This document shows positions 1-7,790 of a stretch of DNA of 64,000 nucleotides, in pieces. The notes under the pieces are model-generated. The model did not search any database, was not told the DNA's origin, and saw nothing but the letters and a program-made list of their open reading frames with translations. The stretch spans positions 57,824 to 121,823 of IMG/VR virus record IMGVR_UViG_3300021962_000035, one strand, 5' to 3'. Numbering within the stretch: the first letter of the stretch is position 1; each line of letters begins with the position of its first letter. The DNA is from a virus. The position numbers were made by a program, and so were the translations under genes.

Positions 1-56
1 TGCTCCGAGTCTAATGGCTCTTTTAAGAACCATATAGGACTTATACCCTTTGACAT
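1..56 (-). CDS. Partial hypothetical protein, N-terminus only (runs off left edge)
   Basis: Read on the minus strand, an ATG at 54-56 opens a frame that stays open to the window edge and begins MSKGISPIWFLKEPLDSE. Only 18 residues are visible, so no family can be assigned. A promoter-like AATATATA element lies 29 bp upstream, the spacing seen at other genes here. The gene would therefore be divergently transcribed from the gene starting at 144. The call rests on the promoter and the protein-like composition of the fragment; chance cannot be excluded with so little sequence. Confidence 0.5.
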   Translation of the reverse strand, partial: MSKGISPIWFLKEPLDSE

Positions 57-85
57 CCCTATGTTATTTAGTTAATATACATAAT

Positions 86-93
86 TATATATT
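86..93 (-). promoter_or_regulatory. Candidate late-type promoter element (AATATATA, minus strand)
   Basis: On the minus strand the octamer AATATATA sits 29 bp before the ATG at 56. The same variant precedes the genes at 24697 (plus) and 29643 (minus). It forms a divergent pair with the plus-strand element at 118-125. Function is inferred from repeated position only. Confidence 0.45.
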
Positions 94-117
94 CTCTTCC
101 GTAAAAAATAAAAAATG

Positions 118-125
118 GATATATA
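118..125 (+). promoter_or_regulatory. Candidate late-type promoter element (GATATATA)
   Basis: GATATATA ends 18 bp before the GTG start at 144. Spacings of 16-19 bp recur at the genes starting at 15996, 51111, 56747 and 61754. The octamer resembles the T4 late promoter TATAAATA in length and composition. Promoter activity is inferred. Confidence 0.55.
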
Positions 126-143
126 GAAGAAAAACCTAACAAA

Positions 144-587
144 GTGGGAAGAATTTACGATTATTCTGCGTATAGCGCATCCAAAAAAGGAGGATCCAGA
201 GGTGACTATTCCTTCGGAAGCGAGCTAAAGTATTCTGAGATAGACTTGTTTAATAGACCCGAAGAATATGCAGACCTAGATGATGCTAAAGCTTTTATAG
301 AGTATAGCATAGATCTGATAGTAAAAAAATCTGGTATAGATGACTTTATATTTAATATAGATTCAATAGAACTAGAATTTAAGATTGATGATTACCCTAA
401 CGATCCTAAAGAATTTGATATTGATTTAATTCCTGGTAAAACTATAGATTACAGCCAACTTAATGCGGAAAAGCTTTCTTCTATTATACCTACCTACCCG
501 AATAATTTATCCATAGACATGAATAAATCTACGGACCCTAAGAATTTTAAAATTACCGCTTCCTTCGGAAGCGATTATGTTGACTAA
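144..587 (+). CDS. Hypothetical phage protein (147 aa, GTG start)
   Basis: I do not recognise a family. The protein is acidic and rich in Asp, Ile and Tyr, with a Gly/Ser/Lys-rich N-terminus and no membrane segment or signal peptide. The GTG at 144 is chosen because it lies 18 bp after a GATATATA element, with no closer ATG giving a comparable protein. The last 11 bases overlap the start of the next gene, suggesting translational coupling. It opens a run of small plus-strand genes leading to the tail cluster, so a virion or assembly role is possible but not shown. Confidence 0.7.
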   Translation: MGRIYDYSAYSASKKGGSRGDYSFGSELKYSEIDLFNRPEEYADLDDAKAFIEYSIDLIVKKSGIDDFIFNIDSIELEFKIDDYPNDPKEFDIDLIPGKTIDYSQLNAEKLSSIIPTYPNNLSIDMNKSTDPKNFKITASFGSDYVD

Positions 588-1503
588 TATGGTACTCGGA
601 TTTAATGATTATCAGAGATCCAAAATAAACGAGAGCGGATCTTATGCTGTCCCCGGAATAAAGGATTCTTGGGGGAGTGGATATGTGATCTCCGTTGTAG
701 ATGCAACCGACGGAAAGGAACAGCCAAAAGATAAGATAATCATACCAAAGAAGAATGAAAAATCTATAGCTTTATGCTACGTAGACAATGACGGAAATCA
801 GTCTGAGTATGTGTGGATACCTATGGATGCTTGTTCAATGAAAAAATCCGATGTCGACGAAATAACTGAGATCCATCTGGATCCATACAAAAAGTGGATA
901 ACTTCAAGCGTGAATAAATCTAAGGTTGATGATTTAATTGAAGATTTTGCAGATCATTTGGAGACATCAAAAACCACAGGGCAAGAAAGAATAAAACAAA
1001 ATGCACAAGATGATGTAGAATTGCTAATGGATCTGATAGGTATACCTGGGTCCATAGAATCTTTCGAATCCTGCGGTGATTATATTTGGGATGCTAAACT
1101 GGACAACGGTATGTTGATCGAAATAACTAAAAGAAGCAAGGACGATCTTTTATCTAAATTTAAAATATATCTAAATGCTAGCGATCACCATCCTTGTGTT
1201 TACATAAATAACGATTCATTAGATAAGAAAACCTCATTCAAAATACCTGATATGAATGTAATCACCGTTCCCAAGGGATTTACTGAGGTAAAGAATCCTG
1301 ATCCTTACATAAAGTACCTTACCAGAAGATCTATGGATATCCACACTCCATCTGATCAAGAGTCCCTTTTCAAACACTTCCAGAACTTAATATCATCAGG
1401 TTCAGGGGACAAGGAATTATTGAAAGATATAGTTTCTCTGCTTTCCGAATTTATGGATAAAAGAGATGTTGAAGAAGCATCGGGAAGCATTAATCAAGAA
1501 TAA
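577..1503 (+). CDS. Hypothetical protein with capsid-targeting-like N-terminus
   Basis: The 308-residue protein has no fold I recognise. Its N-terminus reads MLTNMVLGFNDYQRSKINE then SGSY, matching a pattern shared by six proteins here: an F-x-x-[F/Y/V] stretch followed by [I/L]-x-E. In T4, internal head proteins carry a short N-terminal capsid-targeting peptide cut by the gp21 protease after (I/L)-x-E, so this may be a head-internal protein cut after INE. An alternative ATG at 592 (MVLGFNDY) keeps the motif. The start at 577 gives the 11-base overlap with the upstream gene that recurs at three other junctions. The remainder is hydrophilic with several Lys/Asp-rich helices. Confidence 0.75.
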   Translation: MLTNMVLGFNDYQRSKINESGSYAVPGIKDSWGSGYVISVVDATDGKEQPKDKIIIPKKNEKSIALCYVDNDGNQSEYVWIPMDACSMKKSDVDEITEIHLDPYKKWITSSVNKSKVDDLIEDFADHLETSKTTGQERIKQNAQDDVELLMDLIGIPGSIESFESCGDYIWDAKLDNGMLIEITKRSKDDLLSKFKIYLNASDHHPCVYINNDSLDKKTSFKIPDMNVITVPKGFTEVKNPDPYIKYLTRRSMDIHTPSDQESLFKHFQNLISSGSGDKELLKDIVSLLSEFMDKRDVEEASGSINQE

Positions 1504-1548
1504 TCTTAATAGCCGAAACAAAGACCTTTCACATTTCTACAATTAGAT

Positions 1549-1818
1549 ATGGAAATAGGCGAGGATTTTGTTTTACCCTATGGTGAAAGACTTATTTTAA
1601 GTAAACCATCTGGATATTCTGTCGTCGAATATTCCCGTCATCCGGATAAAGATCTTGATAATATAGTGGAAGTTTGGAAATACGATAAGAGGAAGGGCAA
1701 GAAAGGAGAAGCTTCCTGGATAATCCTTAAAGATCTGTATTCCAACATAAGATCTCTGAGAGAAGAATATACACAGCAAACGTTGGAAACAATCCCTAAA
1801 AAATCAGATAAAAAATAA
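1549..1818 (+). CDS. Hypothetical small protein (89 aa)
   Basis: A basic, compact protein with no recognisable motif. It contains a Lys/Arg/Gly-rich patch in the middle (YDKRKGKKGEASW) and an amphipathic C-terminus ending in lysines. It starts 45 bases after the previous stop and ends four bases before the next start, so it is probably cotranscribed with both neighbours. An antisense frame covers the same stretch, but the plus frame fits the operon. Confidence 0.65.
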   Translation: MEIGEDFVLPYGERLILSKPSGYSVVEYSRHPDKDLDNIVEVWKYDKRKGKKGEASWIILKDLYSNIRSLREEYTQQTLETIPKKSDKK

Positions 1819-1822
1819 TGCT

Positions 1823-2467
1823 ATGGGGATATTTTCTTCATTATTTAAGAAAGATAAAAAAAAGAAAAAAATGGAAATAAACGAACAAACAATAAATGAT
1901 GCTCGTTCATATTACGGTGCACATGATTTTCAGTGGATTAAGGGGGATGACGCAGGAAATACTGAAATATTTAAAAACATATCCCTGAATGGAGATATCT
2001 CATTTATTGAATTTAATAGCGGTAAAAGAATAAACACGGAACTTCTGGAAGAATTTATGATAATGCTTCCAGCCCAACCAAAACCCGTTGAAATCCCTCA
2101 GCCTCAATATAATCCACCGGTTCAAACCCACCAGTCCACCGTTACCTCCATCATATATGACGATGCAAAAAATGCTCAAATTGATTCACCGATATATAAG
2201 TTACTGAAAAAGCAGAAAAAGAACATGGTCGAGGTTTCAATAAAGATAAAATTGAATCTTCCTCCTAAAGATCTTTACACTGTTCTTTCTGGCTCTTTTG
2301 AGGATGCAGAAAAGGAAATAATAGATTTTGTTTTGGATGGAGTTGATATAGAGAATATAAAAGCATCTCTATCCGATTCTATCAAAAAATCTTATTACAC
2401 TGACTCTAAACCGCAAGAGGGGGCAAAGAAAAGTACAAAACCACAAAAAGAAACCAATGAGCAATAA
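1823..2467 (+). CDS. Hypothetical protein with basic N-terminus and proline-rich linker
   Basis: The 214-residue protein starts with a hydrophobic patch and a run of lysines (residues about 9-16). A Pro/Gln-rich linker follows (about 85-110), then an alpha/beta C-terminal segment and a Lys/Gln-rich tail. The layout suggests two small domains joined by a flexible linker. No family is recognised. It overlaps the Nudix gene by 11 bases, which suggests coupled translation. A GATATATA octamer occurs inside the gene at 2191-2198 but is not near a start. Confidence 0.7.
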   Translation: MGIFSSLFKKDKKKKKMEINEQTINDARSYYGAHDFQWIKGDDAGNTEIFKNISLNGDISFIEFNSGKRINTELLEEFMIMLPAQPKPVEIPQPQYNPPVQTHQSTVTSIIYDDAKNAQIDSPIYKLLKKQKKNMVEVSIKIKLNLPPKDLYTVLSGSFEDAEKEIIDFVLDGVDIENIKASLSDSIKKSYYTDSKPQEGAKKSTKPQKETNEQ

Positions 2468-3044
2468 CGAAGAAAAAATATTGACATCCACCCCAAGATT
2501 TGATGTTATCGAAAGGGACGGAAAGGTTGGAATAAGATCCACTGTAGAATCTGTGATAATACTTCCCTTTGTCACAGATGATCAAGGCTTACCTCTAATG
2601 CTAGGAGTTCTTAAAGAAAAGAACCCTTTCAGAGAAGGAGGATATTCGGTTAGCTTGATATCAGGTACGTCAGAGGACGAGGATCCAGATTTTCTAGAGA
2701 CTGCAAAAAGAGAACTAAAGGAGGAATCTGGATTTGATGTTGAAGACAGTTCTAAGTGGTATTTTCTAGGAACAGTAACAGCTTCTAAAATGGTGGATGC
2801 CGAGCATCCGTGTTTTGCTGTAGATGTTACGGGAATAAATAAAGGTGAAGCGACAACTGATGGATCTGAACAGGAAAGACTTTCTGAATTTATTTTTATC
2901 CCTGCTAACGATGTGGTTAAAGCTAAGGATGTCTTTGTACCTGCAATATTTTTAAAACTTTTTAAATTTGTTGTTGGTATGGATCTTTATAATAGAGACG
3001 ATTCGACTTTTGGTAAATCAAAAGGATTTAGCGTAGAGATTTAA
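2457..3044 (+). CDS. Nudix-family hydrolase
   Basis: Nudix enzymes cleave nucleoside diphosphates linked to another moiety, such as (d)NTPs, NAD, ADP-ribose or dinucleoside polyphosphates. The protein has the core of the Nudix box, R-E-L-K-E-E-S-G-F at residues 85-93, matching REUxEExGU. A glycine lies upstream in GTSEDED, but the spacing from that Gly to Arg85 is about one residue longer than the classical box and the usual mid-box Glu is displaced, so the loop may be altered. The family is clear but the substrate is not. At 195 residues it is slightly longer than a minimal Nudix domain. It overlaps the preceding gene by 11 bases. A link to NAD metabolism with the NMNAT-like domain at 58-60 kb is conceivable but not shown. 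Confidence 0.85.
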   Translation: MSNNEEKILTSTPRFDVIERDGKVGIRSTVESVIILPFVTDDQGLPLMLGVLKEKNPFREGGYSVSLISGTSEDEDPDFLETAKRELKEESGFDVEDSSKWYFLGTVTASKMVDAEHPCFAVDVTGINKGEATTDGSEQERLSEFIFIPANDVVKAKDVFVPAIFLKLFKFVVGMDLYNRDDSTFGKSKGFSVEI

Positions 3045-3056
3045 AATTTTTTAAGA

Positions 3057-3344
3057 ATGCAAAATAGAAGAGAAAGAAGAAAACTTCTTAGACAGTTTGG
3101 TCTCCTTAAACCAAACAAATCAAATAAAGCTTTATCCGGTCTGAGCAACATAGAATCTGGTAAAGAACTTCATAGACAGAATCTCCAGGATATGAAGAAC
3201 CAAGAAATATTAAGAAACAAAATTCAGAATCCAGAATCTGTGGAAAATCATGAGATATTTTTCTATAGAAACGAATCCACAGACTATGGTAATTTCCAGT
3301 CGATGCTAATTAATAAAGACTGGGAAAATCTTGAAAATGATTGA
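3057..3344 (+). CDS. Hypothetical small basic protein (95 aa)
   Basis: The N-terminus is strongly basic (MQNRRERRKLLRQFGLL), followed by a Lys/Asn/Gln-rich helical region and an acidic C-terminus. No family is recognised. The basic helix could bind nucleic acid or a partner protein; this is a guess from composition. It begins 12 bases after the Nudix stop and overlaps the following gene, so it belongs to the same transcription unit. Confidence 0.65.
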   Translation: MQNRRERRKLLRQFGLLKPNKSNKALSGLSNIESGKELHRQNLQDMKNQEILRNKIQNPESVENHEIFFYRNESTDYGNFQSMLINKDWENLEND

Positions 3345-3684
3345 TTTAGTAGAAATGTCCAAAAGGATTAGTGTAAATTTTTATATCTCCAGGCACTCTC
3401 CAAAGGAAGCTAGAAAGCGGTCCAGCTTTTCTAGTGATTTCTATGTGATCGATATCACCAAGATTATAAGGGATCTTGGATACGAGACAATCAGCATGAC
3501 CCCCGAATCTGAATTCATATTAAACCATTCAATTCGTAATAAAATAACTCAGGGAATATATAGTACGAAGTGTGATAGTATACTCGTTTGCTATAGAAAT
3601 ATGCCCTCTGATTTTAGAGACAATCTAGAAGATTTCCTTGAGGAGTTCGTAGACACAATCGAATATTCTATCCACAATTTGTAA
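3331..3684 (+). CDS. Hypothetical protein (117 aa)
   Basis: A small alpha/beta-looking protein without a recognised motif. Two nearby ATG codons (3331 and 3337) could start it, overlapping the upstream gene by 14 or 8 bases. A serine/arginine-rich segment (SPKEARKRSSFSSDF) is followed by strands and a terminal acidic helix. It is the last gene before the tail structural block, separated by 20 bases. Confidence 0.65.
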   Translation: MKMIDLVEMSKRISVNFYISRHSPKEARKRSSFSSDFYVIDITKIIRDLGYETISMTPESEFILNHSIRNKITQGIYSTKCDSILVCYRNMPSDFRDNLEDFLEEFVDTIEYSIHNL

Positions 3685-3704
3685 AAAAATTAGGATGATA
3701 GAAA

Positions 3705-5594
3705 ATGCCATCGTATAATAAGGAAGCTTTAGGTCTTCTTTGGGAAGCTTCCCGCCAAGGAACAGCCCAGGACATAGTTTCAGAAATGAGTAACCTGGGG
3801 TCCAATAACCCCTTTAAAGGACCAACTGCTAGGTCTCTCTTTTATGAGGCTGGAAGAAGAAATCCTGGTAAATATGGCCAATACCTATTCTATTCATTGG
3901 GTAGTGGTGGTAACGATTTTATCGATGCCTACTACAGATCGGAATCGCAAGACTATAACACTAGAGTTTCCTCTATAGAATCTAAAAATCCTAGCGCGGG
4001 TTTTTTAGTTAACGAGACTCTTACATTAGAAATGTCCAGTGATTTAAACACCGGAATCCTCAGTGGTCTTATTTCGGGATATGAAGGATCGATAGTAGGA
4101 GGATTATCTGCACCATATTACTGGAAAGATTTCCTTTATTGTAAACACTATGGAACCATTCCAAATAACTATATGATAACTCTTAGGAGATATCCAACCC
4201 CAGTTTTAGATAATTTATCCATACCAGCATACAAGAAAGATTTAAAAAGCACTGAAGCATACACAGCGGGCGGAGTTGGAAGACCTGTTGCTCAAGCGGT
4301 TACATGGTTCGGCGGTAACACCTCTAATACTTTAAGCTCGCTAATCGGATTCACAACTGGGATTCAATGGGATGGTGCCAATCAACCGGACGTAAAAACC
4401 CAAGAAGCCTTTACAAAGGGATTCTTCCAGGACGGACCGGTAAAATGGATCGGTGGAGCTTTGCAAAAAATATCAGATAAAGCGGGTAATGCTTTTGATA
4501 TTGGAGCTGCCATTTTTAATGGAGCTATTGCCGCAACAGACGTTGATGAAACACTAACCAAATCAATCAGAGCTAAGAATTTTAGAGATAATGCCAAAGA
4601 AAGGGGAGGACTTTTAGGTGAATATATTTGGGTTCCTGTTGACGTTGTTTCGAATGGATATAAAAGAGGCATGGGACTTACCTTTAGCTGGGATGCTCTG
4701 ACCATTGTGTTTGAATATGAACTAAGTTCTGTTGGAGAAGTTAACAGTAAGGCGGCACTTTTGGATATCATGGGTAATTTATTGTCCATTGGAACAAACT
4801 ATGGTAATTTTTTAACCCCCGATATTAGATACAATAATCAATTTCCAGCTATAGGATTTCCGGGAGGAGAAAAAGGACTTAATGATTTTTACAATGATCC
4901 TTTAGCTTGGATAACCACTTACGGTGCAAAGCTAGCAAATTTAACTGCTGGTTCTAGCTCATCCGAAAGTCAAGACCAAGGAAGCGAACCGGAAACCATC
5001 GGTGGAGCTGGGGATCAATTTTCTTCCGATCAATTAAATGCCATAAGAGATATTTATACAAAAATAGGTAAGGGAACGGGAAGTCTAACAGAAGCTTTAG
5101 CACAATTGAAGAGTACTCTTGGTGACGACGCTTCTAGATTATTGAAATTTGCAGTGACCTCTGAATTTCTTTCCAGTTTCCAAGAGCCTGTGAGCTTTTT
5201 GACTGGAGCACCAATAGGGGAATGGCATTTGACTATCGGTAATCCATGTAACCCTATAGCAATGATAGGTAATCTAATTTGTGATGGGGTTTCTATAGAA
5301 TTTGGTGATGTACTAGGACCTGATGATTTCCCTACTACTTTAAAAGCCACCTTCACTTTAAAACACGCTAGAGATAGGGAGAGAGGGGAGATAGAAAGTA
5401 TATTCAACCGAGGTGATGGAAGACTTTATCAGACCGCACAACCCACCTCTGCAAATCAACAAAGCTTTGATGCTGTTTCTGATGTTAACGGTAACAGATT
5501 CAGCGAAGAATATGTTAACCAGGCTTTAAACGGAGGAGCTTGGGGTTCACAACTTGATGGATTGGGTGATCAGCAAGGCCCAACAAATCCCTAA
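3705..5594 (+). CDS. Putative tail/baseplate structural protein (629 aa)
   Basis: A large, Gly/Ser/Asn-rich protein of virion type. Near residues 500-565 it has a compact segment (EWHLTIGNPCNPIAMIG, then a DGVSIEFGDV stretch, then FPTTLKATFTLKHARDRERGEI). It reads like a beta-barrel tube or baseplate domain followed by a charged helix. It opens a run of closely spaced genes leading to LysM-like, gp27-like and gp5-like proteins. A hub or tube-cap role (T4 gp48/gp54 class) is therefore the best guess from position, not from clear homology. Residues about 415-440 are Ser/Glu-rich and probably a linker. There is no signal peptide. Confidence 0.6.
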   Translation: MPSYNKEALGLLWEASRQGTAQDIVSEMSNLGSNNPFKGPTARSLFYEAGRRNPGKYGQYLFYSLGSGGNDFIDAYYRSESQDYNTRVSSIESKNPSAGFLVNETLTLEMSSDLNTGILSGLISGYEGSIVGGLSAPYYWKDFLYCKHYGTIPNNYMITLRRYPTPVLDNLSIPAYKKDLKSTEAYTAGGVGRPVAQAVTWFGGNTSNTLSSLIGFTTGIQWDGANQPDVKTQEAFTKGFFQDGPVKWIGGALQKISDKAGNAFDIGAAIFNGAIAATDVDETLTKSIRAKNFRDNAKERGGLLGEYIWVPVDVVSNGYKRGMGLTFSWDALTIVFEYELSSVGEVNSKAALLDIMGNLLSIGTNYGNFLTPDIRYNNQFPAIGFPGGEKGLNDFYNDPLAWITTYGAKLANLTAGSSSSESQDQGSEPETIGGAGDQFSSDQLNAIRDIYTKIGKGTGSLTEALAQLKSTLGDDASRLLKFAVTSEFLSSFQEPVSFLTGAPIGEWHLTIGNPCNPIAMIGNLICDGVSIEFGDVLGPDDFPTTLKATFTLKHARDRERGEIESIFNRGDGRLYQTAQPTSANQQSFDAVSDVNGNRFSEEYVNQALNGGAWGSQLDGLGDQQGPTNP

Positions 5595-5612
5595 ATAAAA
5601 TAAATCAATAAA

Positions 5613-6200
5613 ATGGCACTGGAAATAGATACACTGACCAATAATAAAAGAATATTCAATCCGGATAGCACTTTAAATTCTACCGGTAGCTATGGAGTAT
5701 GGGATCTCACTAAAGCTTCCATGACTTATAATAATGTCTCTGTACAGATAAAAACATTTTTTGCAGTAACTGAGTACTATCAGATGAGACCTGATATCAT
5801 AGCTGCTATTAAGCTGGGTGATCAAGGAATGGTTGGGTCCTTGTTAAAATTCAATAGCGTAAGTAATCCTTTTGCTGTCAAGGAAGGCACTGTCTTTGCA
5901 ATACCTGAATCATCAACTGTACAGGAGAGCTTTAGAACAAAACAAATTAAAGATCAAACGGCCGTTAGTTCGAATACGAACACAAATCCAAATAACGTGT
6001 TTAAGAAAAACCAAGAACAGAAAAAATTCAAGGTTAGCGAGGGTAGGAAAAAATATTTGCAGGACAAAGTAAAAAATAAGCCTGCAATGGATTTACCGCC
6101 TAATGTTCTTCAACCAGGGGAGAAAGTAATAGATAAAAAGAACGGATTCTTCATATTTGCACCTGATGCAGGTGGAGGAGGATTCAATACACCTCAGTAA
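5613..6200 (+). CDS. Putative LysM-like baseplate protein
   Basis: The 195-residue protein has a central segment (YYQMRPDIIAAIKLGD, then VGSLLKFNSVSNPFAVKEG and TVFAIPE) that resembles the LysM-type fold of phage tail proteins. In these a short helix pair is followed by N-P-F/V, G-x-x and a final I-P. Such proteins (gpX/gp53-like) sit at the baseplate and help hold the hub. The C-terminal third is Lys/Gln/Asn-rich and ends in a Gly-rich tail. It lies 18 bases after the previous gene and 10 bases before the gp27-like gene, supporting a baseplate role. The domain call is by eye. Confidence 0.55.
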   Translation: MALEIDTLTNNKRIFNPDSTLNSTGSYGVWDLTKASMTYNNVSVQIKTFFAVTEYYQMRPDIIAAIKLGDQGMVGSLLKFNSVSNPFAVKEGTVFAIPESSTVQESFRTKQIKDQTAVSSNTNTNPNNVFKKNQEQKKFKVSEGRKKYLQDKVKNKPAMDLPPNVLQPGEKVIDKKNGFFIFAPDAGGGGFNTPQ

Positions 6201-6210
6201 ATCTATATAA

Positions 6211-7755
6211 ATGGGTAGAGATTCAATAAACATAGTAAACGTAGCTCTAAATAACATGAAGCTAGACGAGGCAATCCAAGTGGATTACTCGAATGGTGCT
6301 AGTGATATACAGTCTCTTAGAAATTCTGGAGAAACTGACGAAAAGCTAACTGGTCTAAATGTTCCTTTTCTTACAATAAACGGTTATAGTGTAACAAATT
6401 TCTTAACAAGATTCAATCTGGATTTGGGTGGATTTATACCAACTGTAAGATTCTCGTTCATAGCAGTTGAAAGTGTTTTTATATCTAACAACTACCCAAA
6501 GGACGGAGATATAGTTTCTCTTTATATGAGAGCACCCGGAGATTACTATAAACCGATTAGAATGGACTTCAATATACTAGATGTTGTCAGCGAGGTTTCT
6601 AGTACTTATTCAGAAACTGGTTCAGATCCTGATGGAAAGGGAATAAATTTGAGATTCACTATAGTAGCTGAATGTAGAATTCCTGGACTTTACACGGAGA
6701 GAATAAAGTCTTTTGCTAATATGAATTCCCATGATGCTTTATTGGAGATTTCACAAGATCTTAATTTGGGATTCTCGACAAATGAAGGTTCACCTGACGA
6801 TAAGATGACATGGCTATGTCCAAACTATTCATATTACGATCTTATAAGGGAAATTACTTTAAGCGCATATAAAGATGACGAGTCTAGTTTTTTCGATTGC
6901 TGGATAGATCCTTATTATAATCTCAATTTTATTAATATGGGTTCCCAGTTTGAATTTGACAGGGATCCAAAATGGCAGGCAAGAATAGTTCCGGGATATA
7001 CGTCAGCTGGTGTCAAAGTGGATAGCGCTATACCAGGAGCACCAACACCAGAAAATAAAACTTTGCCATTAGTTCTAACTAATATGGCTGGATTTGGAGT
7101 TGTACCATATTTTATAAACGGCTACACCTTAACATCAAGGGCTGGTACTAACACCAACGCCTCAGGTTATGTAACTGATATAGGATTCTATGACGAGTTA
7201 TTAGAAACCAACGATCCCACCGAAAAATACGTTACGTATTCTATGGAATCCATAACTCCGGAGACGATCGGGATCGGTTCGATACTTCAGAAAGGTAGAG
7301 CTAGAGATAATGAATATAAAGAAGAAAAAAGGAGACAGTGGATGGGTGTTTTGAACACCGACGGAGTACACAAGAATTATTATCATGCTAGACTGCAGAA
7401 CACAATAAACATGAATGACTGCACTAAGCTAACCTTGGAGGTCGAGCTTACTGATTTTTTCCCGGGTCTTTATAGAGGACAAGTTATCCCCGTCGGAATT
7501 TATGTTTTTACTCAAGGAACAAGACAACAAAATGTAGGGAATATGCCTAACGGTCAGCCTAATACTTCTGCTGCTCCCACAAAGGATGAATTCCTTTCTG
7601 GAAATTATGTGATAGTCTCTATGTCCATAAAATGGAGTATTAGTTCTGGCGGAATGAAACACTATCTGACATTGGCAAAAAGAACTTGGACAGCAAACTC
7701 TTCTGGACCTATACCTAAGGCTTTCCCTATCTCAGCTATAAAGAAGCTATTTTAA
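6211..7755 (+). CDS. gp27-like baseplate hub protein
   Basis: The 514-residue protein has the architecture of phage hub proteins (T4 gp27, gpD/VgrG N-terminal part): a beta-rich N-terminal barrel (PFLTINGYSV to FSFIAVESVF), a second barrel entered after CRIPGLYTERIKSF, and a middle SHDALLEISQDLNLGF helix of the type that links the hub domains. WIDPYYNLNFINM resembles the conserved hub segment. The hub trimer links the tail tube to the spike. Position supports this: it lies two genes upstream of the gp5-like spike gene. Identity is by pattern and synteny. Confidence 0.65.
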   Translation: MGRDSINIVNVALNNMKLDEAIQVDYSNGASDIQSLRNSGETDEKLTGLNVPFLTINGYSVTNFLTRFNLDLGGFIPTVRFSFIAVESVFISNNYPKDGDIVSLYMRAPGDYYKPIRMDFNILDVVSEVSSTYSETGSDPDGKGINLRFTIVAECRIPGLYTERIKSFANMNSHDALLEISQDLNLGFSTNEGSPDDKMTWLCPNYSYYDLIREITLSAYKDDESSFFDCWIDPYYNLNFINMGSQFEFDRDPKWQARIVPGYTSAGVKVDSAIPGAPTPENKTLPLVLTNMAGFGVVPYFINGYTLTSRAGTNTNASGYVTDIGFYDELLETNDPTEKYVTYSMESITPETIGIGSILQKGRARDNEYKEEKRRQWMGVLNTDGVHKNYYHARLQNTINMNDCTKLTLEVELTDFFPGLYRGQVIPVGIYVFTQGTRQQNVGNMPNGQPNTSAAPTKDEFLSGNYVIVSMSIKWSISSGGMKHYLTLAKRTWTANSSGPIPKAFPISAIKKLF

Positions 7756-7762
7756 AAGATGA

Positions 7763-7770
7763 GATAAATA
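7763..7770 (+). promoter_or_regulatory. Candidate late-type promoter element (GATAAATA variant)
   Basis: GATAAATA ends 20 bp before the ATG at 7791, in the spacing range of the GATATATA elements. It differs from the T4 late consensus TATAAATA only at the first base. As a single variant site it is weaker evidence. Confidence 0.35.
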
Positions 7771-7790
7771 CAATAAACTAAAACAGATTA

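Noticed and set aside
2191-2198. GATATATA octamer inside a gene
   Set aside because: It is 259 bp from the nearest downstream start and within a coding frame; probably chance.
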